Assembly (NCBI RefSeq): GCF_042648365.1
Contig: NZ_JBHRXI010000049.1
Span: forward strand, 424,898-488,897
DNA length: 64,000 nucleotides
Source of the DNA: Lutimaribacter_A marinistellae
GTDB taxonomy: Bacteria > Pseudomonadota > Alphaproteobacteria > Rhodobacterales > Rhodobacteraceae
Direction of reading: 5' to 3'
Position numbers and translations under genes: made by a program. Positions within the stretch are counted from its first letter, which is position 1. The number at the start of each line of letters is the position of its first letter. This document shows, one piece after another, positions 8,555-18,162 of this stretch. The notes beneath the pieces are model-generated. The model had not been told where the DNA came from. It worked only from the letters and a program-made list of their open reading frames with translations, and searched no databases.

Positions 8555-11500
8555 CCGGTATCGTCGACTGGGCCGCCTCGCGCGCCCGGATGGTCATCGC
8601 CTTCATTATCATCTCGCTGGCGGTGGGCACCTATTCCTACGTGACGCTGCCCAAGGAGGGCGAGCCCGATATCGACGTGCCGATGCTGTTCGTATCGGTC
8701 CAGTTTCCCGGCATCTCGGCCGAGGATTCCGAGAGCCTGCTGGTCAAGCCCATGGAAACCGAGATGGTCGATCTCGACGGGCTCAAGGAAATGACCGCCA
8801 CGGCGTCGGAAAACTATGCCGGTATCCTGTTGGAGTTCGATTTCGGCTGGGACAAGTCGGCCACCATCGCCGATGTACGCGACGCGATGAACAGCGCGCA
8901 GGCCGAGTTCCCCGAAGGAGCCGAGCAGTACACGATCAACGAGATCAACTTCTCGGAGTTTCCCATCGTGATCGTCAGCCTGTCGGGCGCGGTGCCCGAG
9001 CGGACCATGGCACGCATCGCCAAGGACCTGCAGGACGATATCGAGGCGCTGGACGCCGTGCTGGAAGCCGGGATCGCGGGCAACCGCGACGAGATGCTGG
9101 AGGTCGTGATCGACCCGCTGCGGCTGGAGGCCTACAACGTCACGGCGGCCGAGCTGATCAACGTGGTCAATAACAACAACCAATTGATCGCGGCGGGCGA
9201 GGTCGAAACCGAACAGGGCACGTTCTCGGTCAAGATCCCCTCCTCGTTCAAGACGGCGCAGGATGTCTATGGCCTGCCGGTCAAGGTCAATGGCGACCGG
9301 GTGGTGACGCTGGGCGAGCTTGCCGAGATCAACTATACCTTCGAGGATCGCGTTGGCACCGCGCGGTTTGCCGGCGAAGACACGGTCGCGCTGCAGGTGG
9401 TCAAGCGCAAGGGCTATAACCTGATCGACACGGTCGACCTGGTGAAACAGACCGTGGCCGCCGCACAAGAGGAATGGCCCGACGAGCTGCGCGCCGCGGT
9501 GCGCGTGAATCACTCCAACGACCAGAGCCGGGTCGTGGGGTCGATGGTGAGCCAGCTCGAGGGGTCGGTTCTGACCGCGATCGCGCTGGTGATGATCGTC
9601 GTACTGGCCTCGCTGGGCAGCCGGGCCGCGCTGCTGGTGGGCTTTGCCATCCCGACCTCCTTCCTTTTGTGTTTCGCGCTGCTGGCCGCGATGGGCGTGA
9701 GCGTGTCGAACATCGTGATGTTCGGGCTGATCCTGGCGGTGGGTATGCTGGTCGACGGGGCAATCGTCGTCGTCGAATACGCCAACAAGCGCATCTCCGA
9801 GGGTGTCGGCCCGATGCATGCCTATGTCGAGGCCGCCAAGCGGATGTTCTGGCCGGTCATCTCGTCCACGGCCACGACGCTGTGCGCCTTCCTGCCGATG
9901 CTGTTCTGGCCCGGCATCCCGGGTGAGTTCATGGGGATGCTGCCGGTAACGCTGATCTTTGTTCTTTCGGCCTCGCTGGTTGTCGCGCTGATCTACCTGC
10001 CGGTCGTGGGCGGTGTTTCGGGCCGGATCAGCCGCTCGTTCTCGCGCACGTCGGACTGGCTGCGGGCGCGGACGCCGTGGATCGTGCGCGCGGCGCTGGT
10101 GCCCCCCTCTCTCTACGGCATGTTCCTAGGCGCGATGCAGATGCTGAACCCGGCCTACCTGCTGCCGGGTAACGAGAACCTGGTGTTCGGCGAGTTCGTT
10201 GGCGCGGCCATGTTCGCGGCTTCGGCCTTTGCCGCGTCGATCACGCTGAGCGCATCGCGGATCGAGATCCCGCAGCGCAAGGTTGCCAAGCAGGGCGGGC
10301 ACAGCCTGTTCGGGTATTTCATCAAGTTCATCGCCGGCAACCCGATCATGCCCGTCGTCGCCATCGCGGCGGTCTTGTTCACGGTCTACCAGGTTGTTTT
10401 CGTGATCTTCCCCGAAAACTCGCGCGGGGTTGAGTTCTTTGTCGAGAGCGAGCCGGAACAGGCGACGACCTATGTGCGGGCGCGCGGCAACCTTTCGCTG
10501 GCCGAAAAGGACGAGATGGTGCGCGCGGTCGAAGAGATCGTGTCGGCGCATCCGGCGGTGATCAACGTCTTTTCCTTTGCGGGCGAAGGCGGGCTGAATA
10601 CCGGCGGTCCAGCGGGCGGCCAGTCGCCTGCCGACACGGTGGGCCAGGTCCAGTTCGAGATCATCCCGTGGGAAGAGCGCCCGACCGTGTCCGAGCCGAT
10701 CCTTGACGGGCGCCTCTCTCGGCAGGTGACGGCGCCGGATTTCGACGGCGACCGGGTGATCGACCAGTTGAACGCGGAACTGGCCAAGCTGCCGGGCATC
10801 ATCGCCGAGATCTCGGCGCTGGAACAGGGTCCTGGACAGGGCAAGCCGGTGCATCTGCGGATCATGGGCGACAACTGGGATGAACTGGTTGCCGCGACGC
10901 AGACCGCGCGCGAGGAATTCGACGCGATGCCCGGCCTCATCAAGGTCGAGGATACGCTGCCCCTGCCCGGCATCGACTGGCAGATCGACGTGGATGTCGC
11001 CAAGGCGGGCCGCTTTGGCGCGGACGTTGCGACCGTGGGCGCGATGGTGCAGCTTGTCACGCGCGGCATCCTTCTTGGAGAGATGCGCCCGCTCAACAGC
11101 GACGAGGAGATCGAGATCCGCGTGCGCCTGCCCGATCAGGACCGCGTTCTGGCGACGCTCGATTCGCTCAAGGTGCGCACGAATGACGGGCTTGTGCCGC
11201 TGTCGAACTTCATCACGCGTAAACCTGTCGACAAGCTCGCCGAGATCACCCGCGTTGACCAGACACGCTATTTCGACGTGAAGGCGGATGTGGCGCCCGG
11301 CCTCGTGAAGCTGGTCACGGGCGCGGAAGATGCACCTGAAACGCTGGCCCTGTTGCGTCGTGCCGAAGACGGCGCGACCGGCTCGGACCTTGTGACGGAT
11401 CCGGGCGGCAATGCCTACACAATGGTCCAATTCGGCACGGCCGAAACGATCAATGCGCTGCGCGACGCCGTCGAGTCGGGCGAAGCCCGGTTCGTACCGG

Positions 11501-12342
11501 TGAATGCCAACGAGCGCATCCAGATGCTGACCACCTGGCTGGAGAGCGAACCGTTCGAGGGCGCCGTCGAATGGGTCTGGACCGGCGACCAGGAAGAACA
11601 GGCCGAAAGCCAGGACTTCCTGATGAAGGCCTTTGCCGCGGCGCTTGGCCTGATGTTCGTGATCCTGCTGGCGCAGTTCAACAGCTTCTACAACGCGGTG
11701 CTGGTGCTGTTGGCGGTCGTGCTGTCCACGACCGGCGTGCTGATCGGCATGATGGTGATGGAGCAGCCTTTCTCGATCATCATGACCGGCACGGGGATCG
11801 TGGCGCTTGCGGGGATCGTGGTGAACAACAACATCGTTCTGATCGACACCTACCAGGAATACAGCGCCTACATGCCGCGGATCGAGGCGATCATCCGCAC
11901 GGCAGAGGCGCGCATCCGGCCGGTTCTGCTGACCACGATCACCACGATGGCGGGCCTGACGCCGATGATGTTCGGCCTCAGCCTCGATTTCATCGGCGGC
12001 GGGTATTCCATCGACTCGCCCACCGCGCTCTGGTGGAAGCAGTTGGCGACGGCCGTGGTGTTCGGCCTTGGCATCGCAACGGTGCTGACACTGGTGGTGA
12101 CCCCCTCGCTGCTGGCGCTGCGTGTGTGGTTCTGGACCTATGTCTTTGCCTTCTTCCGTCTGCTGGCGCGACTTACGCAGGGCCGTTCCAGCCGGATCGC
12201 GCGCGACTCGCGGCTTTACCGCAAGGCGCGGCAGATGCAGGCCACCGAGATCATCTGGGATGACCTGTCGGAGGCTGCCCCGAGAAGCGACACGCCGCCG
12301 AACGAGCCGGGCCTGACCCCGCCGCTGCGCGCAGCGGAATAG
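8551..12342 (+). CDS. RND superfamily efflux permease, extended form (1263 aa)
   Basis: Proton-driven inner-membrane transporter of the AcrB/HAE type with two homologous halves. TM4 carries GMLVDGAIVVVE with Asp402, while the position of the second AcrB aspartate is Gly. TM10 has GIVVNNNIVLID around 1091-1098, so Asn replaces the AcrB lysine. The protein is about 200 residues longer than AcrB. Much of the excess is a linker between TM6 and TM7 (about 491-594) with two extra hydrophobic stretches, plus a C-terminal cytoplasmic tail. Substrates are not predictable. It overlaps the adaptor gene by 4 bp and converges with the phospholipase D gene with one base between them. Confidence 0.93.
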   Translation: MTGIVDWAASRARMVIAFIIISLAVGTYSYVTLPKEGEPDIDVPMLFVSVQFPGISAEDSESLLVKPMETEMVDLDGLKEMTATASENYAGILLEFDFGWDKSATIADVRDAMNSAQAEFPEGAEQYTINEINFSEFPIVIVSLSGAVPERTMARIAKDLQDDIEALDAVLEAGIAGNRDEMLEVVIDPLRLEAYNVTAAELINVVNNNNQLIAAGEVETEQGTFSVKIPSSFKTAQDVYGLPVKVNGDRVVTLGELAEINYTFEDRVGTARFAGEDTVALQVVKRKGYNLIDTVDLVKQTVAAAQEEWPDELRAAVRVNHSNDQSRVVGSMVSQLEGSVLTAIALVMIVVLASLGSRAALLVGFAIPTSFLLCFALLAAMGVSVSNIVMFGLILAVGMLVDGAIVVVEYANKRISEGVGPMHAYVEAAKRMFWPVISSTATTLCAFLPMLFWPGIPGEFMGMLPVTLIFVLSASLVVALIYLPVVGGVSGRISRSFSRTSDWLRARTPWIVRAALVPPSLYGMFLGAMQMLNPAYLLPGNENLVFGEFVGAAMFAASAFAASITLSASRIEIPQRKVAKQGGHSLFGYFIKFIAGNPIMPVVAIAAVLFTVYQVVFVIFPENSRGVEFFVESEPEQATTYVRARGNLSLAEKDEMVRAVEEIVSAHPAVINVFSFAGEGGLNTGGPAGGQSPADTVGQVQFEIIPWEERPTVSEPILDGRLSRQVTAPDFDGDRVIDQLNAELAKLPGIIAEISALEQGPGQGKPVHLRIMGDNWDELVAATQTAREEFDAMPGLIKVEDTLPLPGIDWQIDVDVAKAGRFGADVATVGAMVQLVTRGILLGEMRPLNSDEEIEIRVRLPDQDRVLATLDSLKVRTNDGLVPLSNFITRKPVDKLAEITRVDQTRYFDVKADVAPGLVKLVTGAEDAPETLALLRRAEDGATGSDLVTDPGGNAYTMVQFGTAETINALRDAVESGEARFVPVNANERIQMLTTWLESEPFEGAVEWVWTGDQEEQAESQDFLMKAFAAALGLMFVILLAQFNSFYNAVLVLLAVVLSTTGVLIGMMVMEQPFSIIMTGTGIVALAGIVVNNNIVLIDTYQEYSAYMPRIEAIIRTAEARIRPVLLTTITTMAGLTPMMFGLSLDFIGGGYSIDSPTALWWKQLATAVVFGLGIATVLTLVVTPSLLALRVWFWTYVFAFFRLLARLTQGRSSRIARDSRLYRKARQMQATEIIWDDLSEAAPRSDTPPNEPGLTPPLRAAE

Positions 12343-12343
12343 G

Positions 12344-13897
12344 TCAGAGCATCCATTCGATCGGCAGGACCCCCATGAACCTGACCAGCCACCGCGATAG
12401 CGCGGTGGTCTTGGGTTCGGTCTCGTATAGGGTGGTCTCGCCCTCGGCGCTCCGGCGCCAGTCCAGCTCGCCATCCGCGCCACGCGAGACCGAGTAGGTC
12501 CAACGGTCGAGATTGGCGGTGATCTGGTTGGTAAAGGCCTGCGCAATCGTGGGGCTTTCGATCAGGAACCCCATCTCGGTGTTGAGACGGGCCGAGCGCG
12601 GGTCGAAGTTGAAAGAACCCACGAAGATCTCGTCGTCATCCAGAACGAAGGTCTTGGCGTGCAGGCTCGTATTGGTAGAGCCGGTCAGGCCGAACTGCTC
12701 CCACAGCTCGCGCTTTTGCAGGTCAGAACGCAATTCGCGCACGTCGACCCCGGCATCGACCAGCCTGTCGCGATACTTGCGGTAGCCCGAATGCACCGGC
12801 AGCACATCGGTCGCCTCTTGCGCATTGGTGAGGGTCATGACCTCGACGCCGGACCGGGCCCAGTCGACAAGGATGTCGGTGAGCCGGTCGCCGGGAACGA
12901 AATAGGCCGAGATGAGGACAGCCTCGCGCGTCGGGCGTTCCACCAGTTTCAGAAGACGGGTGATCATCAGGTCCTCTTCGCCCGCCTGCCCCAGCCCCTT
13001 GGCCGGATCGTCGCTGACCATCTGCATCGGCACCCATTCAAAGGCACGGGTGTCGTCGAGGATCTCGTCACGCAGCGGCAGGCTGCGCACGTCCTCGGCA
13101 TAGGCTTCGGCCCCCGGCCGGGCGCGAACCTCCTGTACAGCGGCGTCCAGAAGCCCGCCATCGGCGGGCCGTGCCGGCAGGATCAGATCGGCGGGTACGG
13201 CACTGTCCGAGGCCCAGTAGAGGTCGAAATCATCGGCCACGTCCTGTGCCGCGTCGCCTAGGGCAACCACATCTAGGTCGAAGTAATTCACCTCGGTGTT
13301 CGTCGAGAAGTAGATGTCGCCGACGTTGCGCCCTCCGACAATGGTGGCCACGCCATCGACCGTCATGCTCTTGTTGTGCATCCGGCGGTTCAGGCGCGAG
13401 AAATCGAACAGGTAGGACAGCATGCGCGGGCTGCGCAGGACGAAGGGGTTGAAGATGCGCACCTCGATATTCTCATGCGCGTCCATCTCGGCCAGTTCGG
13501 CGTCGAGATCGGGAATGCCGTTGTCGTCGAGCAGGAGCCGGACCCGAACACCACGGTCGGCGGCGCGTTTCATCGCGTCGAGAAGCAGCAGCCCCGATAT
13601 GTCGCGCTGCCAGATGTAATAGCGGGCATCGATGCTCTGCTCGGCCATGTCGGCCAGCTGGATCCGCGCGGCATAAGAGACATGGCCATCCTGCAACCGG
13701 CTGACGCCAGACAGGCCGGGATGCGCGGCGACCTGCGGCAGGACAGCGGCGCCCAACGTGGTGTCGGCCGAGGGCGGAATGGCGCGGCTGACCTCGCGGC
13801 TTGTATCGGTGGGCACGGGGTAGAGCGCCCGAAAGGCCAATCCGCCCAGCAGGAAAAGAACGACCACGTAAATGATGGTCCGCAGCACTCCAAGCAT
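12344..13897 (-). CDS. Phospholipase D family protein, cardiolipin synthase-like (ClsC/YmdC type)
   Basis: 517 aa with one N-terminal membrane helix (about 4-25). Two HKD motifs are present: H174-x-K176-x4-D181 followed by GGRN, and H413-x-K415-x4-D420 followed by GSFNFDPRS. The pair forms one PLD active site. The layout best fits the ClsC/YmdC group, which makes cardiolipin from phosphatidylglycerol and phosphatidylethanolamine, though a secreted phosphodiesterase role is not excluded. I chose the ATG at 13897, with AAGGAG six bases upstream, over a TTG two codons earlier. It is the gene following the ABC exporter on the same strand, 71 bp away. Confidence 0.88.
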   Translation of the reverse strand: MLGVLRTIIYVVVLFLLGGLAFRALYPVPTDTSREVSRAIPPSADTTLGAAVLPQVAAHPGLSGVSRLQDGHVSYAARIQLADMAEQSIDARYYIWQRDISGLLLLDAMKRAADRGVRVRLLLDDNGIPDLDAELAEMDAHENIEVRIFNPFVLRSPRMLSYLFDFSRLNRRMHNKSMTVDGVATIVGGRNVGDIYFSTNTEVNYFDLDVVALGDAAQDVADDFDLYWASDSAVPADLILPARPADGGLLDAAVQEVRARPGAEAYAEDVRSLPLRDEILDDTRAFEWVPMQMVSDDPAKGLGQAGEEDLMITRLLKLVERPTREAVLISAYFVPGDRLTDILVDWARSGVEVMTLTNAQEATDVLPVHSGYRKYRDRLVDAGVDVRELRSDLQKRELWEQFGLTGSTNTSLHAKTFVLDDDEIFVGSFNFDPRSARLNTEMGFLIESPTIAQAFTNQITANLDRWTYSVSRGADGELDWRRSAEGETTLYETEPKTTALSRWLVRFMGVLPIEWML

Positions 13898-13968
13898 CCG
13901 CAACTCCTTGTCTCACGTCCGGGTCGGACGATAGTGGCAAGGCTGCGCATTGCAGGCAAGCGTGCTGG

Positions 13969-15783
13969 TCAGGCGGCGTCTTCCTCGGATTGCTGGCGCG
14001 ACCAGAGCTGCGCATAACGCCCGCCTCGCGCCAGCAGGTCGGCATGCGCCCCCTGTTCGACGATCTCGCCCTTTTCCAGAACGACGATGGTGTCGGCCTC
14101 GGCAATGGTGCTGAGCCGGTGCGCGATGGTGATGACGGTGCGACCCTCGCCCGCGCGAGCCAATGCGCCCTTGATCTCCTGCTCGGTATCGGTGTCGAGC
14201 GCCGATGTGGCCTCATCCAGCAGCAGGATCGGCGGGTTCTTGAGAAGGGTGCGGGCGATGCCCACCCTCTGCTTCTCGCCGCCCGACAGCTTGAGCCCCC
14301 GCTCGCCCACCTTGGTATCGTATCCTTCGGGCAGGGTCAGGATGAAATCATGGATCTGGGCGGCGCGGGCCGCGGCCTCGATCTCGGTCTCGGTCGCGTC
14401 CTCACGGCCATAGGCGATGTTGTAGCGGATCGTGTCGTTGAACAGCACGGTGTCCTGCGGCACGACACCGATGCTGGCGTGCAGGCTTTCCTGGGTGACA
14501 TCGCGGATGTCCTGCCCGTCGATACGAAGGGCACCCTTGGTGACGTCGTAAAAGCGGAAGAGAAGCCTGCCGACCGTGGATTTCCCCGAACCGGTCGCGC
14601 CGACGATGGCCACAGTCTGCCCGGCAGGCACCGTCAGCGAGACGCCATGCAGGATCTCGCGCTCGGGGTCGTAGCCGAAATGCACGTTGTCGAGCGTGAT
14701 CTCGCCCCCTGTCACCTTCAGCGGCTTGGCGCCCGGCTTTTCCTCGACCTCGGCCGGTTGTTCGAGCAGCACGAACATTTCACCCATGTCGACCAGAGCC
14801 TGCCGGATTTCGCGGTAGACGGTGCCGAGGAAATTGAGCGGCACGGTTATCTGGATCATGTAGGCGTTCACCATGACGAAATCGCCCACAGTGAGTGTGC
14901 CGTTCTGCACCCCGACGGCGGCGAGAACCATCACGCCGATCAGCCCGCAGGTGATCAGGAAGCTTTGCCCGAAATTGAGGAAGGCCAACGAATAGGCAGT
15001 CTTGAGAGCGGCCCCCGCATAGGCCCGCATCGACACGTCATAGCGTTGAGCTTCGCGCTCTTCGGCATTGAAATACTTGACGGTTTCATAGTTAAGCAGC
15101 GAGTCGATGGCGCGCTGGTTGGCCTCGGTATCCTGCTCGTTCATCTCGCGGCGCAGCTTTACCCGCCATTCGGTCACCGCGAAGGTGAACCAGATGTAGA
15201 CGGCAATGGTACCCGCCACGACCAGAAGGTAGCGAATGTCGAATAGCACTACGAGGATCACACCGACAAGTAGCAGTTCGAGGATCAGCGGACCGATCGA
15301 GAAGAGCAGGAAGCGCAACAGGAAGTCGACGCCCTTGACCCCGCGCTCGATAATCCGGCTGAGCCCGCCTGTGCGGCGCGTGATGTGATAGCGCATCGAC
15401 AGGCGGTGGATATGGCGGAACGTCTCGAGCGCCAGCGCCCGCAGCGCGCGCTGGCCCACCGGCGCAAAGAGCGCGTCACGCAACTGCTGAAACCCGACAT
15501 TCATCATGCGCGCGACGCCATAGGCGACGGTCAGCCCCACGGCGCCAAGGGCAAGCGGCGGCACGCCCTCGCCCGCAAGCGCATCGACGGCGCCCTTGTA
15601 GAGGATGGGGGTGTAGACCGCGATCAGTTTGGCAAGAACCAGCATCGCCATGGCGGCCACGACACGGCGTTTCACCCATGTCTCGCCTTCCGGCCAGAGA
15701 TAGGGTGCGACCTTGCGGATCGTGCGCCAGCCCGAGCGACGCTCGGCCTCGGCTGTCATGTCTTCGGGTTGGTTGGGGGGCAC
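13969..15783 (-). CDS. ABC exporter, Atm1/HMT1 family half-transporter
   Basis: 604 aa with a six-helix membrane domain (about 40-330) fused to an ATPase domain. Walker A is GATGSGKST, the signature LSGGEKQRVGIAR, Walker B ILLLDEATSALD, and the H-loop IAHRLST. Residues such as TRRTGGLSRIIERGVKG in the membrane domain are typical of Atm1-type exporters of glutathione-linked sulfur or heavy-metal conjugates. It would act as a homodimer in the inner membrane. The start is a GTG at 15783; an ATG at 15759 is the alternative but has a poorer ribosome site. Confidence 0.9.
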   Translation of the reverse strand: MPPNQPEDMTAEAERRSGWRTIRKVAPYLWPEGETWVKRRVVAAMAMLVLAKLIAVYTPILYKGAVDALAGEGVPPLALGAVGLTVAYGVARMMNVGFQQLRDALFAPVGQRALRALALETFRHIHRLSMRYHITRRTGGLSRIIERGVKGVDFLLRFLLFSIGPLILELLLVGVILVVLFDIRYLLVVAGTIAVYIWFTFAVTEWRVKLRREMNEQDTEANQRAIDSLLNYETVKYFNAEEREAQRYDVSMRAYAGAALKTAYSLAFLNFGQSFLITCGLIGVMVLAAVGVQNGTLTVGDFVMVNAYMIQITVPLNFLGTVYREIRQALVDMGEMFVLLEQPAEVEEKPGAKPLKVTGGEITLDNVHFGYDPEREILHGVSLTVPAGQTVAIVGATGSGKSTVGRLLFRFYDVTKGALRIDGQDIRDVTQESLHASIGVVPQDTVLFNDTIRYNIAYGREDATETEIEAAARAAQIHDFILTLPEGYDTKVGERGLKLSGGEKQRVGIARTLLKNPPILLLDEATSALDTDTEQEIKGALARAGEGRTVITIAHRLSTIAEADTIVVLEKGEIVEQGAHADLLARGGRYAQLWSRQQSEEDAA

Positions 15784-15861
15784 TTACGTTCTCGCCTGCC
15801 TTGCCTGGTACCGGAACCTAGCCCTTGACCGCATGGCGGCCAGAGGTCAAGGGCAGATGGC

Positions 15862-17475
15862 TTATTCCGGCAGGGTGAATATCTGCCCGGGATAGATCAG
15901 ATCGGGGTCGCGGATATCGCCGCGATTGGCCTCGAACACCTTGACGTAAAGCACGCCCTCTCCGTAGCGCTCGCGCGAGATGGCCCAGAGCGTGTCGCCA
16001 TGCTGCACGGTGACGGCCTGGATCGCTGCTGTGCCTGCCGCGACGCCGGCCTCGGACACGGGCACAAGAAGCGCTTCGGGCGGTTCGCGCTTGAAAGGCG
16101 TCTCGATCCGGCTGACCACCGCGCCGGCGGCGTCGATCTCGTCGAGGCGGAGCGTGTAGATGCCGGGATCTATGCCCGGAACGTCGGCCCGCCATTCCCC
16201 GTCGAGCCCTGCCGGAATGTCCGACACGGCGCGGTTGTCGACATAGACGCGCACGGTCGAGCCGCTTTGCGCCCGGCCGGAGAGATTGACCTCGCCCTCA
16301 TCCGAGTAGCCGATCGTATCGAGCGCGACCTGGTCGCGGCTCACCTGCGGGTCGGCGGGTGCGGGTTGCAGCAATTCGACGCCTTCACGTCCGGACCGCA
16401 GGATCGCGACCGGGCCACTATCCGTCGCGAGATCCGGTGCGGCCTTGGCTGTCTCTGCCTCGGGCTCGGTGGGTGTCTGAGGGGCATCGGCCAGTTGCAG
16501 TGCCGCCTCTTCGCCACCCTCGTCCGTCGCCGTGGTCGTACGGATGTCATCCCCGGCGGATTCGGCGGGCCCGTCTTCGGTACTGTCAGCCTCACCCTGT
16601 TGTGTCTTGTCTGGCTCCGCCTGCGCATTCGCTTGCGGTTTCGGGGCATCTTCGGCCTGCGGGTTCGGTTCGGGGTCGGCTGCCGCGACCTGATCCTGCG
16701 CATTGGTCGGTGGGGTAGCAGGGGCCGGCAGGGCCGCGATCAGGTAGTCATCCGACAGAGCGCTGCGGCCCGCCTTTTCCGACCTCAGAACAAGGCCTTG
16801 CGCGCGCTCGTTGAACGGGATGGTCAGGAATTCGGCAAAGCTGCCGGAGGACGTGAAGCGGTGCAGTTCGGCCCCGTTGACGAGGACCACGACCTCGGAT
16901 CCGGGCGCGGCCCGGCCCGCGAGAAGCGCGGTGCCATCGGGCTCGACATAGATCTGATCAAGCGAGGGCGCATCCAGCGGTTCCACCGTGTCGTCCTGCG
17001 CAGCTTCATCGCCGAGTGTGGCGGTTTCGGGTGTGCGGGCATACGGCGCGTCGTCTTCGTTGCCTTGCGTCGGCTGTTCCTCGACCGCTGCACTTGGTTC
17101 GGCGGGTCCGGAGCGGTCGGGCAAAGCCGGGGCAGCCTCATCCGCGGGCAGCTGTGAGCCCGACGGCGCAAGCGGCTGTGTCTCGTCCGACAGGCTGGCA
17201 ACGGGGCGGTCGGAGGTTTCGGTCTGTGCCGGGTCGGCCGAAACAGGCGGCTGCGGCGCCGTCTGCCCCACTTCGGGGGCCTTGGTCAGCTGCTCCGGCG
17301 CAGCAGGTTCCTGCGCTGCCTCGTCCGAGGCGACCGGCGCGAGACCTTCGTCCTGCCGGTCCGTGTCGAAAACACCACTGGCATAGAGTGCGCCGAGCGC
17401 GGCAAGAACCGCCACGCCTGCAAGCGCGCCCCAGGCAAAAGTACCCGTACCGCCGCCATCCCCATCGGCTGCCAT
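15862..17475 (-). CDS. Membrane-anchored LysM-domain protein
   Basis: 537 aa. One N-terminal transmembrane helix (about 12-32) leads into a long, disordered, Ala/Pro/Glu/Asp-rich stretch in which small beta domains are embedded (VNLSGRAQSGSTVRVYVDN). The C-terminal ~50 residues are a LysM domain (VQHGDTLWAISRERYG...IYPGQIFTLP) that binds peptidoglycan. It probably tethers the envelope or acts in cell-wall remodelling. The ATG at 17475 follows GGGGGATGAACGG and is preferred to an in-frame TTG at 17556. The repetitive region drifts quickly among relatives, so only the LysM and anchor are firm. Confidence 0.85.
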   Translation of the reverse strand: MAADGDGGGTGTFAWGALAGVAVLAALGALYASGVFDTDRQDEGLAPVASDEAAQEPAAPEQLTKAPEVGQTAPQPPVSADPAQTETSDRPVASLSDETQPLAPSGSQLPADEAAPALPDRSGPAEPSAAVEEQPTQGNEDDAPYARTPETATLGDEAAQDDTVEPLDAPSLDQIYVEPDGTALLAGRAAPGSEVVVLVNGAELHRFTSSGSFAEFLTIPFNERAQGLVLRSEKAGRSALSDDYLIAALPAPATPPTNAQDQVAAADPEPNPQAEDAPKPQANAQAEPDKTQQGEADSTEDGPAESAGDDIRTTTATDEGGEEAALQLADAPQTPTEPEAETAKAAPDLATDSGPVAILRSGREGVELLQPAPADPQVSRDQVALDTIGYSDEGEVNLSGRAQSGSTVRVYVDNRAVSDIPAGLDGEWRADVPGIDPGIYTLRLDEIDAAGAVVSRIETPFKREPPEALLVPVSEAGVAAGTAAIQAVTVQHGDTLWAISRERYGEGVLYVKVFEANRGDIRDPDLIYPGQIFTLPE

Positions 17476-17610
17476 CGTCCGTTCATCCCCCGTGATGGAA
17501 ACGGGCCGAAGCCTTTCTGTCCGGCCAGCCCCCGCATAGTTGAGCCAATTTAGCAATCTCGCTATCAGGGGTCAAAACCATGCCATGTGCAAGCGCAGAA
17601 AGGCCAATGA

Positions 17611-18162
17611 ATGACGCTGAAATCAGTCTGTGTGTATTGCGGGTCACGGCCCGGCGCGAACCCGGCCTATGCCGAGGCGGCCAAGGCCTTTGGCACCGCG
17701 CTTGCGACCGAAGGCTGGAGGCTGGTCTACGGCGCCGGCGACGTGGGCCTGATGGGTGAGGTGGCGCGCGCGGCGCAGACTGCCGGCGGCGAGACCTTTG
17801 GCGTCATACCGGTGCATCTGTTGCAGCGTGAAGTCGGCAAACGCGACCTGACCCGTTTCGTCGTCACCGAAACGATGCACGAGCGCAAGAAGGTGATGAT
17901 CATGAATGCCGACGCGGTGGTCGTGCTGCCGGGCGGCCCCGGTTCGCTTGACGAGTTGTTCGAGGCGCTGACATGGCGGCAGCTGGGCCTGCATGACAAG
18001 CCGATCCTCGTGATGAATGTCGAGGGCTACTGGGACGGGCTGCGGGCGCTGGTGGACCGGACCGTGTCCGACGGGTTTGCCGAGCCATCCCTCGCCGCCT
18101 ATCTCACCTGGGTCGATGGCCCGGACGCCGCCATGGCCGCCCTGCGCGACGCCTTGTCCTGA
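17611..18162 (+). CDS. LOG-family nucleoside 5'-monophosphate phosphoribohydrolase
   Basis: 183-aa Rossmann-fold protein of the LOG/TIGR00730 family, which removes the base from AMP or cytokinin nucleotides. VYCGSRPGANPAYAEAA and VYGAGDVGLMGEVA are the nucleotide-binding segments. The signature is PGGPGSLDE, with Ser where most members have Thr (PGGxGTxxE), a conservative change. The ATG at 17611 follows an AGAAAGGCC region. Its 3' end overlaps the 3' end of the convergent rarD frame by 64 bp. Confidence 0.9.
   Translation: MTLKSVCVYCGSRPGANPAYAEAAKAFGTALATEGWRLVYGAGDVGLMGEVARAAQTAGGETFGVIPVHLLQREVGKRDLTRFVVTETMHERKKVMIMNADAVVVLPGGPGSLDELFEALTWRQLGLHDKPILVMNVEGYWDGLRALVDRTVSDGFAEPSLAAYLTWVDGPDAAMAALRDALS

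Noticed and set aside
10126..12546. An 806-codon open frame on the minus strand
   Set aside because: It is antisense to the RND permease, with an Arg/His/Gln-rich composition typical of a shadow frame.
13901..13903. TTG start for the phospholipase D gene
   Set aside because: The ATG at 13897 has better spacing from AAGGAG.
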